Source: Mesorhizobium sp. (GTDB lineage Bacteria; Pseudomonadota; Alphaproteobacteria; Rhizobiales; Rhizobiaceae). Taken from it: a stretch of 64,000 nucleotides of DNA. The stretch lies in NCBI GenBank assembly GCA_004020315.1, contig SAQG01000002.1, positions 248,001-312,000 on the forward strand. Reading direction: 5' to 3'. Each line of letters starts with the position of its first letter. The first letter of the stretch is position 1. Positions 1-8,627 of the stretch are shown one piece after another. A program made the translations under genes and the position numbers. Below the pieces are notes generated by a model. That model was not told the origin of the DNA and ran no database searches. It saw only the letters and a list, made by a program, of their open reading frames with translations.

Positions 1-825
1 CTCGCGCGACGAGGTCATCACCTTCCACAGCGAACCGTTGAGTAGCCCCTTGGCCGGGTCGTTGCGCAGGCAGACGAGCTTGTCGCCGGCCTGCGGGTAG
101 TCGGCATTGAACCCCTTCAGCTCGCGCAGCCGCTGATTATAGCGACGCCGCGTCCTATTGGTGCCGACCAGCACCTGGTCCGCCTTCAGCACCAGTTCCT
201 GGGTGACGTCTTCTTTGCCGATCACCTGCGCTGTGCCATAGTCGCCGCGCATGAATTCGCGACCCTCGCGCACGTCGAGTGCCAGCCGGATGATCGGGTT
301 GTCGCGCGCCTGGCGGTGGATTTCCGTGAGCAGAATGTCCGGCTCATGGTCGGTGAAGAAGCCGCCGCCCGAGATCGGCGGCAACTGGCCGGGATCGCCG
401 AGAACAAGGATCGGCGTACCGAAACTCATCAGGTCACGCCCGAGCTGTTCGTCGACCATCGAACATTCGTCGATGACCACGAGCTTGGCCCGCGAGATCG
501 GGCTTTGCCGGTTGAGCGAAAAGGTCGGCGACATCGACGTCTTGCCGGTTACCTCGTCCGCTACCGATTCCTCGCCCTTCGGCCGGTAGATCAATGAATG
601 AATGGTGCGGGCATTGACCGCGCCCTTGGAACGCAGCACCTGCGCCGCCTTGCCGGTGAAGGCTGCGAACTGCACCTGACCGTCGACATGCTCGGCGAAA
701 TAGCGCGCCAGCGTCGTCTTGCCGGTGCCGGCATAACCGAACAGCCGGAAGAGCTGCGGCTTTCCGGTCTTGAGCCAGTTGGCGACCGCTTTCAGCGCAT
801 CGTCCTGTTGAGGAGAGAATTCCAT
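1..825 (-). CDS. ATP-dependent RecD-like DNA helicase (3' end cut by window)
   Basis: Only the first 275 residues are inside the window; the gene runs off the left edge on a codon boundary. The start is the ATG at 825, giving MEFSPQQDDAL. A Walker A loop GYAGTGKT lies at residues 30-37, a Walker B/motif II DECSMVD at 119-125, GDPGQLPP (motif III) at 143-150 and LTEIHRQ at about 166-172. This series is typical of superfamily 1B (RecD/TraA type) 5'-3' helicases. RecB and RecC are not visible, so it is probably one of the stand-alone RecD-like ATPases and not exonuclease V alpha. It lies 99 bp downstream of the nitrile hydratase activator on the same strand and may be read through from that operon. 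Confidence 0.85.
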   Translation of the reverse strand, partial: MEFSPQQDDALKAVANWLKTGKPQLFRLFGYAGTGKTTLARYFAEHVDGQVQFAAFTGKAAQVLRSKGAVNARTIHSLIYRPKGEESVADEVTGKTSMSPTFSLNRQSPISRAKLVVIDECSMVDEQLGRDLMSFGTPILVLGDPGQLPPISGGGFFTDHEPDILLTEIHRQARDNPIIRLALDVREGREFMRGDYGTAQVIGKEDVTQELVLKADQVLVGTNRTRRRYNQRLRELKGFNADYPQAGDKLVCLRNDPAKGLLNGSLWKVMTSSRE

Positions 826-924
826 CAGCGCGAGAGACCGGATTCGCGAGGGAAAGACAAGGCCGACGGCGACAGCCACCAAGATCAGGGCGGCGGGCCG
901 CACCGCCTTCAATGACACAAGTTA

Positions 925-1326
925 TCAGGCGGAAGGCGGAACGTAAAGAGAACAGAGTATCGTTCGGGGTAGCCTACCGACCCGCTTCGGATCGTTCTCG
1001 AGCAGGATCGGCTTGCCATGCGGCGTTGCATGCGCGGCGCGTTGCCAGGCGGCAGCGAGCGCATCGACGTCGCTCTTGCCGGCAACCCCTTTGGCCGCCA
1101 GTACCTTTTCCAGCGCCGCCAGCCAGTGCTCGTAATAGTCATGGCCGTCGCCTGCGGCACCCGGCTTCTTGACCTCGGCGGACAAGGCCTCCGCCCACTC
1201 GCTCCAGGAAAACAGGCCCTTGTCGTGCAGCGCAACCGTCATGGCGAAGGCCTCCGCTTGCCACGGCTCGGCGAACACCGGCTCGTCGAAACCAGCCGGC
1301 AATTCGGCTGCCTCACGCCGGCTCAA
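925..1326 (-). CDS. nitrile hydratase accessory/activator protein
   Basis: Third gene of the nitrile hydratase operon. It encodes a small acidic protein of about 133 residues related to the P14K/NhlE-type activators that help load the metal into nitrile hydratase. It resembles the beta-subunit N-terminus (EPWQAEAFAMTVALHDKGLFSW, then a DYYEHWLAALE stretch), as known for this family. An ATG at 1344 is available, but it has no ribosome binding site. The TTG at 1326 has GGGAG seven bases upstream and still overlaps the beta stop by 14 bp, so I prefer TTG. The product is expected to be cytoplasmic and to act with the alpha subunit. The activator role is inferred from operon position and family resemblance. 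Confidence 0.85.
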   Translation of the reverse strand: MSRREAAELPAGFDEPVFAEPWQAEAFAMTVALHDKGLFSWSEWAEALSAEVKKPGAAGDGHDYYEHWLAALEKVLAAKGVAGKSDVDALAAAWQRAAHATPHGKPILLENDPKRVGRLPRTILCSLYVPPSA

Positions 1327-1972
1327 GATAGCTCTCCCAGGCATCGATCGACACGGTCAGGGTCGGGTCGGCGCCCTCGCCCCAGATCTCCGCGCCGTCA
1401 AAAACCACCGTATAGACCCATTGCGGGTTTTCGCCCTGGCCATGCGCATTGCTGTCGGGGAATACAAAACCATCGCGCACCGCCTCGACGGCGCCTTCCT
1501 TGCCGCGTGCGTAGCGCGGCAGCCTTGTGTGGCCGGTCGGATGGAAATTCTTCGTCCGCACCAGGTCGCCCACCTTGAACCGTGCCGGTGTGGCGACCGG
1601 CCGATCGCAAGGGCCGCCTTTGGCAAGCACCGCAGGCACGTTTTCCGCCTTGAGAACTCTTTTGGGCGTCGCGGCTGAATCGACCGCCTTGCCCGCGGCC
1701 AGATCGCGATCGCTGACGAAGCCGTGTCGCTTCAGCAATGTTTCGAGCGCCTTGATCCAGATCTCATAATAACTCGAGGCATAATAGTCGGCGGGATGCA
1801 GCGATTCTCGCGCATGCCGGCTCTCGTCGATGTTCCAGGCTCCCATGGCGCCGGCGCACAAGGTCACGCCGAGCGCCCGCCTTTCCCAGTCGGCATGGAA
1901 ATAGGGTTCGTCCTTTTCGGGTGCAACCGGCCCGAACCCCATCTGCCCGCCGAGATCCTGCGGCCCGTTCAT
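1313..1972 (-). CDS. nthB: nitrile hydratase beta subunit
   Basis: A protein of 219 residues, normal for the beta subunit, beginning [16 protein letters not shown], a characteristic beta N-terminus. The C-terminal half contains the SH3-like segment ([23 protein letters not shown]), also typical. The enzyme hydrates nitriles to amides as an alpha-beta heterodimer or tetramer. The ATG overlaps the alpha stop in an ATGA arrangement (4 bp), which indicates translational coupling and equal stoichiometry. An open frame continues further upstream, but it lies over the alpha gene in another frame and I discount it. No amidase gene is visible nearby to take the amide further. Confidence 0.93.
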   Translation of the reverse strand: MNGPQDLGGQMGFGPVAPEKDEPYFHADWERRALGVTLCAGAMGAWNIDESRHARESLHPADYYASSYYEIWIKALETLLKRHGFVSDRDLAAGKAVDSAATPKRVLKAENVPAVLAKGGPCDRPVATPARFKVGDLVRTKNFHPTGHTRLPRYARGKEGAVEAVRDGFVFPDSNAHGQGENPQWVYTVVFDGAEIWGEGADPTLTVSIDAWESYLEPA

Positions 1973-2580
1973 GCCGGCTCCCGCGCCAGTCCGGTGCCGA
2001 TCATGGCGTCGCGCGTCACCAAATCCGCCAGCCGCTCCTCGCTCCAGCCGTCGGTGCCCTTCGGCCGCATCGGCACGACCAGATAGCGCAGCTCGGCGGT
2101 GGAGTCCCACACCCGGATTTTTGTTGTCTTCGGCAGCGTCAGCCCGAATTCCTCGAGCACGCCGCGCGGATCGATCACCGCGCGCGAACGGTAGGGCGGC
2201 GCCTTGTACCAGACCGGCGGCAGGCCGAGCACCGACCACGGATAGCATGAGCATAGCGTGCAGACGACGAGGTTATGGGTGTCCGACGTGTTGAACACGG
2301 CCTGCATATGCTCGCCTTGCCGGCCGGAGTAGCCGAGGGAGCCGATCGCCGCCGTCGCGTCGCGTTTCAGCCAGGCGGCAAAGTCAGGATCGGCCCACGC
2401 CTTCGCCACCACCTTGGCACCGTTGCGCGGACCGATTTTTGTCTCGTAGGTGTCGACGATCACGTCGATCGCGGCCGGATCCATCAGCCCTTTCTGGGTG
2501 AGGATCGTCTCCAGCGCACGCACCCGGGCGGCAAAAGGATCAAGTTCGTTGTCGTGGTCATGATCATGGTCGTGGGACAT
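1969..2580 (-). CDS. nthA: nitrile hydratase alpha subunit, cobalt type
   Basis: A 203-residue catalytic subunit. The metal-binding claw is C107-T-L-C110-S-C112 in the context [10 protein letters not shown]. The Thr in CTLCSC marks the cobalt (Co3+) class; iron enzymes have CSLCSC. In the family the second and third cysteines are oxidised to sulfinic and sulfenic acids. The protein opens with four alternating His-Asp pairs (residues 3-10), an unusual metal-chelating-looking extension before the conserved helix. It is the first gene of the operon alpha-beta-activator and overlaps beta by 4 bp. Substrate range cannot be read from the sequence. Confidence 0.95.
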   Translation of the reverse strand: MSHDHDHDHDNELDPFAARVRALETILTQKGLMDPAAIDVIVDTYETKIGPRNGAKVVAKAWADPDFAAWLKRDATAAIGSLGYSGRQGEHMQAVFNTSDTHNLVVCTLCSCYPWSVLGLPPVWYKAPPYRSRAVIDPRGVLEEFGLTLPKTTKIRVWDSTAELRYLVVPMRPKGTDGWSEERLADLVTRDAMIGTGLAREPA

Positions 2581-2645
2581 GACCGCAAATTACGGCTGCA
2601 AGCACCCAACCGCAAGCGCCACGGCTTAGGCCAGCCCATCGGCTT

Positions 2646-5600
2646 CTATTCGGCCGCTGCCTTCTGTCGCTCGCCCTGCAACTCTTCTCCGCCTTCGAAC
2701 AGCGACGGCTGGTCGACGGCTTCGACCGGTACCTGCTCGTCCCGACGCTTCGGCCACAGCCCGATAAGCCAGTCGGAAAAATGCTCCAAGTAGACATAGA
2801 TGACCGGCGTGACGAACAGCGTCAGCGCTTGCGAAGCAACCAGTCCGCCGACCACTGCCACGCCGAGCGGCTGGCGCAGTTCGGCGCTGGCGCCGGTCCC
2901 GAGCGCGATCGGGATCGTGCCCATCAGCGCCGCCAGCGTCGTCATCATGATCGGCCGGAAGCGCATCAGGCAGGCTTTGTGAATAGACTCGAGCGGCGAC
3001 ATCCCCCCGCGCCTGAGTTCGAGCGCGACGTCGATCATCATGATGCCGTTCTTCTTGACGATGCCGATCAGCATCAGGATGCCGATGACCGCGATTACCG
3101 AAAGGTCCATCCCCGCGAGCCGCAATGCCACTAATGCGCCGAGCACCGCCGACGGCAGTCCGGTCAGGATGGTGAGCGGGTGGATGAAGCTCTCGTAGAG
3201 GATGCCGAGGACGATGTAGATGGTCAGGATCGCGCCGCCGATCAGCAAGCCCTGGTTGGCAAGCGAATCCTGGAACGTTTTCGCCGTGCCGGAAAAGGTG
3301 GTCGAGATCGTCGCCGGCATGCCGATCTTTTCCTTCAGCGCATTGATGCCGGTCACACTGTCGCCGAGCGCGACACCCTGCGGCAGATTGTAGGAGATGG
3401 TCACCGCCGGAAGCTGGCCGAGCTGATTGACGGTCAACGCGCCGGCGGTCCGATCGACACGGGCAAAGGCGTCGAGCGGCACCAGGCTGCCGCTGGCCGT
3501 CCTTACCTTGATCGCCAGCATCCTTTCTGGCGACCACTCGATCCTCGGGTCGAGCTCCATGATCACCTCGTAGCTGTCGGCCGAACCGAAGATGGTCGAC
3601 ACCTGCTCGGTGCCGAAACCGCCATAGAGACTGGAGCGCAATGTATCGGTGTCGACGCCGAGCGTCGCCGCCTTGTCGCGGTCGACCACCAGCGACGCCT
3701 GCAAGGCATTGTTCTGCAAATCATTGGTGACGTCGGTGAAGGCTGCGTGATCCGCGGCCATCGCGTCGGTCAGCTTCTGCGCCCAGCTGTCCGCCGCTCC
3801 GATGTCGAGGCTCTGCACGACGAGTTGATAGGCGCTGGCCGAAGCGCGCGCGCCGAGCCGCAGATTCTGCACCGGCTGCATGAAGGTTTCAATGCCGGGG
3901 ACATTGGCCAGCTGTCGCCGCAGATCCGAAAGCACTTTGTCGATGTCGGGGCGCTGGCTCTTGTCCTTCAACTGCACGAAGAGCTGGCCTTGGTTGAGCG
4001 CATTGTTTCCGCTCCCTACCGACCACGCTACATGCGAGACATAAGGTGAATGGGTGAAGACATCAGCCACTTGCCCCTGCAGCTTCACCATGGCGTCGAA
4101 CGAAATGTCCTGGCGCGCGGTGGTCGTCACCGAAATCTGGCCGATATCCTCCTGCGGGAAGAAGCCCTTCGGCGAGGTCTGGATCAGCCAGACCGACAGT
4201 GCGGCCGTCCCGAGGAAGACGAGGAAAACCTGGAAACTGTGCCGTAGGCAAAAGGTAAGCAGCCAGTCATAGCCCCGCATAAAGAAATTGTGCTTCTGTC
4301 CCTCACCATGCGCTGCTTCGCGCTCGGCCTTCGATACCGACAGAAGCCGCGAACACAGCATCGGCGTCAGCGTCAGCGACACGAACATCGAGGCCAGGAT
4401 GGCGACTGTCACCACCACCGCGAACTCGTTGAAGATGCGCCCGATCACGCCGCCCATCAAAAGCACGGGGATGAACACAGCCACCAGCGAGATCGAGATT
4501 GAGATGATGGTGAAGCCGATTTCGCGGGCGCCCTTGAGCGCCGCGTCGAGGGCCGAGAGCCCGTCCTCCTCCATGTGGCGAAAGATGTTCTCCAGCATGA
4601 CGATCGCGTCGTCGACGACAAGGCCGACCGCCAGCGTCAGCCCCATCAACGAGATGTTGTCGATGGAAAAGCCGAACAGGAACATGGCGCCGAGCGTGGC
4701 GGTCAACGAGATCGGAACCGCCACCGCCGGGATGATCGTCGCCGTTAGCCGGCGCAGGAATATGAAGATCACCATCACCACCAACGCGATGGTGAGCAGC
4801 AGCGTGAACTGCACGTCGTCGACCGCCTCGCGGATCGAAGTCGAGCGGTCGTTGAGCAACTGGATGCTGGCCGCCGCCGGCATTTGGTCCTGGAAGGACG
4901 GCAGCATCGCCTTGACGCGGTCGACGACGTCGACGGTGTTGGCATCGGGCTGGCGCTGCACGGCCATGATGATCGCGCGGGTGCCGTCGTACCAGCTGGC
5001 CGTCGTCGTGGTCTCGACCGAATCGATGACGCGGGTCACCTCGCCGAGCCGCACCGGACGGCCGTTCTTGGTGGCTATGATGATACTGGAAAATCCCGCC
5101 GCATTGTTCAGCTGCGTATTGGCGGTAATCGTCAGCTGCTGCTTGTCGTTCTGCAGCACGCCGAGCGGCGTGTTGCTGTTGGCCGAGGCGATCGCCGTCT
5201 GCAGCTGGTCGATCGAAATGCCGCGTGCGGCGAGCGCCGTCGGATCGATTTGGACGCGTACGGCGTATTTCTGCTGGCCGAAGATCGAGACCTGCGCCAC
5301 CCCGTCGATCGTCGACAGCGACGGCGAGATTACATTCTCGGCAAAGGCATCGAGATCGGTCAGCGGAACCGTGTCGCTGACCAGCGACATCAGGAGGATC
5401 GGCGCGTCGGCCGGATTGACCTTGCGGTAGCTCGGCGGGCTGGTCATCTCGGGCGGCAATTGCCGCTGCGTTCGCGCAATCGCCGCCTGCACGTCGGCAG
5501 CGGCTGCATCGATATCGCGGTTGAGCACGAACTGGATGGCGATCGAGGTCTGGCCGAGAGAATTGGTCGTCGAGATCGAATCGATGCCGGCGATGGTGGC

Positions 5601-5810
5601 GAACTGCTTGATCAGCGGCGTTGCCACCGAGGTCGCCATGGTTTCCGGCGAGGCGCCGGGCAGCGAGGCCGAGACATTGACCACCGGAAACTCGGCGCTC
5701 GGCAGAGCGGCCACCGGCAGGAACTTGTAAGCGAACAGCCCGCCCAGCACGAGCGCTAAGGACATGAGCAGGGTGGCGACAGGCCTGCGGATGCAGAATT
5801 CGGAGATCAT
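2646..5810 (-). CDS. RND multidrug efflux transporter, HAE1/MdtB-AcrB type inner-membrane pump
   Basis: 1054 residues, the normal size for hydrophobe/amphiphile efflux RND pumps. The N-terminus MISEFCIRRPVATLLMSLAL is the first membrane helix of this family. Around residue 400 the helix-4 motif GLVVDDAIVMLENI carries the paired aspartates of the proton relay. Two large periplasmic loops and a second membrane bundle (GMDLSVIAVIGILMLIGIVKKNGIMMID) follow. It takes up protons and pushes drugs or other amphiphiles from the periplasm or inner leaflet through a tripartite channel. The start ATG overlaps the stop of the fusion-protein gene by 4 bp (ATGA). No outer-membrane TolC-like gene is adjacent, so a TolC encoded elsewhere is presumed. 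The C-terminus carries a charged tail ending at 2646. Confidence 0.95.
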   Translation of the reverse strand: MISEFCIRRPVATLLMSLALVLGGLFAYKFLPVAALPSAEFPVVNVSASLPGASPETMATSVATPLIKQFATIAGIDSISTTNSLGQTSIAIQFVLNRDIDAAAADVQAAIARTQRQLPPEMTSPPSYRKVNPADAPILLMSLVSDTVPLTDLDAFAENVISPSLSTIDGVAQVSIFGQQKYAVRVQIDPTALAARGISIDQLQTAIASANSNTPLGVLQNDKQQLTITANTQLNNAAGFSSIIIATKNGRPVRLGEVTRVIDSVETTTTASWYDGTRAIIMAVQRQPDANTVDVVDRVKAMLPSFQDQMPAAASIQLLNDRSTSIREAVDDVQFTLLLTIALVVMVIFIFLRRLTATIIPAVAVPISLTATLGAMFLFGFSIDNISLMGLTLAVGLVVDDAIVMLENIFRHMEEDGLSALDAALKGAREIGFTIISISISLVAVFIPVLLMGGVIGRIFNEFAVVVTVAILASMFVSLTLTPMLCSRLLSVSKAEREAAHGEGQKHNFFMRGYDWLLTFCLRHSFQVFLVFLGTAALSVWLIQTSPKGFFPQEDIGQISVTTTARQDISFDAMVKLQGQVADVFTHSPYVSHVAWSVGSGNNALNQGQLFVQLKDKSQRPDIDKVLSDLRRQLANVPGIETFMQPVQNLRLGARASASAYQLVVQSLDIGAADSWAQKLTDAMAADHAAFTDVTNDLQNNALQASLVVDRDKAATLGVDTDTLRSSLYGGFGTEQVSTIFGSADSYEVIMELDPRIEWSPERMLAIKVRTASGSLVPLDAFARVDRTAGALTVNQLGQLPAVTISYNLPQGVALGDSVTGINALKEKIGMPATISTTFSGTAKTFQDSLANQGLLIGGAILTIYIVLGILYESFIHPLTILTGLPSAVLGALVALRLAGMDLSVIAVIGILMLIGIVKKNGIMMIDVALELRRGGMSPLESIHKACLMRFRPIMMTTLAALMGTIPIALGTGASAELRQPLGVAVVGGLVASQALTLFVTPVIYVYLEHFSDWLIGLWPKRRDEQVPVEAVDQPSLFEGGEELQGERQKAAAE

Positions 5811-7051
5811 GGCCGCGTCCCGCCCGCCTTGCCAGCCTCGGCAACCCTGGGAGACGCCCGCTCACCGGTGCCGGTTGAATCTTCGGCTTCGTGGACCGGC
5901 GAGCCGTTCTTCAGCTTTGCCTGGCCCTCGACGACTACACGTTCGCCGCTTTTCAGCCCCTCGCCGATAGCGCTGTTGTCGCCTTCGGTCAGTGCGACCT
6001 GCACGGGCCGCATCTCCACCGTGCTGTCAGGCTTGATTACATAGACGAACGGCCCCTTCTGGCTGGGCTGGATCGCAACCGTGGGAACGGATGTCATCCG
6101 CGGCATGATGCCGGCATCGAGCGCGACGTTGACATATTGGCCCGGCCACAGCGACAGATCGGCATTGGGCACGCTGGCCCGCGTTGCGATCGTGCCGGAG
6201 GCGGTGTCGACGCTGGAATCGACGAAATCGAGGGTCCCCTTGCCGATCGATGTCGGATCGCCGTCCCTTGTCAGCGTGACTGCACCTTCTTGCGGCTCCG
6301 CCAGCGCCTTGTGCAACAAGGCAAGATCACTTTCCGGAAGATTGAAGTTCACCTGCAGCGGGTCCATCTGGGTGATGGTCACCAGCGGGGTCGACGCGCT
6401 GTTGGTGTTGCTGGTGGTGACGAGATCGCCGACCGCGACGTTAACCGCGCCCAGCCTGCCGGAAATCGGCGCGGTGATCTTGGCAAAGCCGAGTTGGATC
6501 TCGTCTGCATCGATCGTCGCCTTGTCGGCATCGACCGTGGCCGCGGCGGATTTCTGCGCGGCGATTGCCTGGTCATAGGTCTGCTGCGTGCCAGCCTGCC
6601 TGGCGACAAGGTTCTTGGCGCGCTCAAGATCGGCCGTGGCACTGGCAAGCAGCGCCTGGTCCTTGGCGAGCGTCGCCTGGTCACGGGCCAGTTGAGCCTT
6701 CAGCGCGCGATCATCCAGCGAGAACAGAAGGTCGCCAGCCCTGACCATCTGCCCATCCTTGACGGCGATCGATGTGATCTGGCTCGATATCCGCGCGTTC
6801 ACGCTGACCACGGCTGGGGAGGATACGAAGCCGATGGCGTAGCGCCGGATCGGGAAGTCGGCCGTCGAAGCGGTGGCGGCAACCACCGAGGTCGAACGTG
6901 CGGCATATGCGGCGGCCGCTGGTTTGTCGGGCACCGCCTGACCCGCTGTCAGCATCTGCTGGACCTTGTCCGTTGCAGCGGGCGAAAGGTAGAGCCCGGC
7001 CGCGACAAGGCAGGCGACCGCAACCACCGCAAGCACGACCTTCCCACGCAT
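5807..7051 (-). CDS. RND efflux periplasmic adaptor (membrane fusion protein)
   Basis: About 414 residues: an N-terminal membrane anchor or signal (MRGKVVLAVVAVACLVAAGLYL), a lipoyl/barrel-sandwich half (VSVNARISSQITSIAVKDGQMVRAGDLLFSLDD), a coiled-coil hairpin rich in Ala, Asp and Gln, the second lipoyl half (FAKITAPISGRLGAVNVAVGD) and a beta-barrel domain. This order defines HlyD/AcrA-type adaptors. A GTG at 7075 opens the frame, but the ATG at 7051 has AGAAGG upstream and puts the hydrophobic segment right at the start, so I use it. It is first in a two-gene operon with the pump, which it connects to an outer-membrane channel. Confidence 0.92.
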   Translation of the reverse strand: MRGKVVLAVVAVACLVAAGLYLSPAATDKVQQMLTAGQAVPDKPAAAAYAARSTSVVAATASTADFPIRRYAIGFVSSPAVVSVNARISSQITSIAVKDGQMVRAGDLLFSLDDRALKAQLARDQATLAKDQALLASATADLERAKNLVARQAGTQQTYDQAIAAQKSAAATVDADKATIDADEIQLGFAKITAPISGRLGAVNVAVGDLVTTSNTNSASTPLVTITQMDPLQVNFNLPESDLALLHKALAEPQEGAVTLTRDGDPTSIGKGTLDFVDSSVDTASGTIATRASVPNADLSLWPGQYVNVALDAGIMPRMTSVPTVAIQPSQKGPFVYVIKPDSTVEMRPVQVALTEGDNSAIGEGLKSGERVVVEGQAKLKNGSPVHEAEDSTGTGERASPRVAEAGKAGGTRP

Positions 7052-7223
7052 TGTCAAAAGCCTTCTATCCGACACGCCGTGGTACGGTGGTCATGTCTTG
7101 GCGTTACTCGCAGCCTCGTGCCGCGCTTCGACCAAACAGAATAGATAGAGGGCGCCGAAGGCAAAAAAGGGCCAAACCCCGGCATTACGAAGATTTAATG
7201 TGCAGTGCACAATTAAGCGGCCG

Positions 7224-7820
7224 CTACCCCAGCATCGGCCACAGCGTCGCCGCCAGCAGCATGCCCATGGCGATGTTGAACCATTTCAGCCGCACCGGAT
7301 CCGAGAGAAAACCGCGCAGCGCCATGCCGAAACCTGCCCACACCGAAACACTTGGCAGATTGACGACGGTGAAGGCTATCGAGATCAACGCCACCGACAA
7401 AAATGGATGCTCCGGAATGGCATAGACGGCCATGGCGGTGATCGCCATCACCCAAGCCTTGGGATTGACCCACTGGAAAGCCGCTGCATCGATGAAACGC
7501 ATCGGTCGCGCCTTGGCCTCGCCCTTGCCGCTCAGCGAACGCGACATGGCGATCTTCCAGGCGAGATAGAGCAGATAGACGCCGCCCGCGATCTTCAATC
7601 CGGTGTGCAGCACCGGAAAAGCAGTCAGCACCGCGCCGAGACCAAAGCCGACAGCAAGCAACAGCACGAGGAAGCCGATGCTGATGCCCAGCATGTGCGG
7701 AATGGTTTTGGCGAAACCGAAATTCACGCCGGAAGCCAAAAGCATGAAGTTGTTCGGGCCCGGCGTGATCGAGGTCACGAAGGCATAGACCAGCAGGGCA
7801 AGGAATGCGTCGAGGGTCAT
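7224..7820 (-). CDS. LysE/RhtB family amino-acid exporter
   Basis: 198 residues with about six hydrophobic helices. The N-terminal signature is SITPGPNNFMLLASG, where the conserved PGPN motif marks the LysE/RhtB/CadD superfamily, followed by GISIGFLVLLLAVGFGLGAVL. Members export amino acids or their analogues across the inner membrane using the proton gradient. The ATG at 7820 has GGGAGAAGG upstream and is preferred to an upstream start at 7844. It stands alone between the efflux operon and ilvH on the same strand, so nothing nearby indicates its substrate. Confidence 0.9.
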   Translation of the reverse strand: MTLDAFLALLVYAFVTSITPGPNNFMLLASGVNFGFAKTIPHMLGISIGFLVLLLAVGFGLGAVLTAFPVLHTGLKIAGGVYLLYLAWKIAMSRSLSGKGEAKARPMRFIDAAAFQWVNPKAWVMAITAMAVYAIPEHPFLSVALISIAFTVVNLPSVSVWAGFGMALRGFLSDPVRLKWFNIAMGMLLAATLWPMLG

Positions 7821-7971
7821 GGCCTTCTCCCAATCGGTCAGCAATATTGTCTTTTTAGTTCAGGCGCACAAAGGCCACCCCGCGACGGCAGCGGGGCCAG
7901 AGGATCAGCACCAAAGCAACAAACAGGGTGTAGGCGGCGCCAGAGCGTTGGGAGCCATAGCGCCGGACGGT

Positions 7972-8544
7972 TTACATCCCTTGCGGGCCGCGATTCATCG
8001 CTGCCACGCCGGTGCGGCAGATCTCGACCAGGCCGAGCGGCTTCATGATGGCGATGAACTGGTCGAGCTTGGAGCCCTTGCCGGTGATCTCGAAGATGAA
8101 ATGCTCGGTGTTGGCGTCGATGACGCTGGCGCGGAAGGCATCGGCCAGCCTCAGCGCCTCGACGCGAGCTTCGCCGGTGCCGGCTACTTTCACCAGCGCG
8201 AGTTCCCGCTCCAGCGGCCGTTCCTGACCGAGCTCATGCGAGCGCACGGTGAGATCGACGACACGGTGCACCGGCACGATGCGCTCGAGCTGGTGCTTGA
8301 TCTGCTCCAGCACATGCGGCGTGCCGCGCGTCACGATGGTGATGCGCGACAGATGCTTCTCATGCTCGGTTTCGGAAACCGTCAGGCTCTCGATGTTGTA
8401 GCCGCGTCCGGAAAACAGGCCGATGACCCGGGCAAGCACGCCCGGCTCATTGTCGACCAGCACGGAAAGCGTGTGATTCTCCGGCTTTTCCGTCTCCTTG
8501 GCGATGAAGTAGGCGGAGCCGGTCGGTTGAAGCTGTGCGTTCAT
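7972..8544 (-). CDS. ilvH: acetolactate synthase small (regulatory) subunit
   Basis: 190 residues. An N-terminal ACT domain begins at about residue 22 (HTLSVLVDNEPGVLARVIGLFSGRGYNIESL), the valine-sensing regulatory fold, followed by the C-terminal domain of IlvH/IlvN. It binds IlvI, activates it and confers feedback inhibition by valine. An open frame continues upstream to 8607, but the ATG at 8544 gives the standard N-terminus. It follows ilvI by 83 bp on the same strand and is presumably co-transcribed from the attenuated promoter upstream of ilvI. Confidence 0.96.
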   Translation of the reverse strand: MNAQLQPTGSAYFIAKETEKPENHTLSVLVDNEPGVLARVIGLFSGRGYNIESLTVSETEHEKHLSRITIVTRGTPHVLEQIKHQLERIVPVHRVVDLTVRSHELGQERPLERELALVKVAGTGEARVEALRLADAFRASVIDANTEHFIFEITGKGSKLDQFIAIMKPLGLVEICRTGVAAMNRGPQGM

Positions 8545-8627
8545 GACATGGTTCTCGATTTTCAAACTTTGAGCTGTTTCTCTGTTTCCGCACGGCTTCT
8601 TCCGCAAGCCCTGCCTCGGCTTGCGCG

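Noticed and set aside
4288..5430. 380-codon plus-strand open frame
   Set aside because: Antisense to the RND pump; Ser/Thr/Arg-rich and without motifs. The pump is fully conserved on the other strand.
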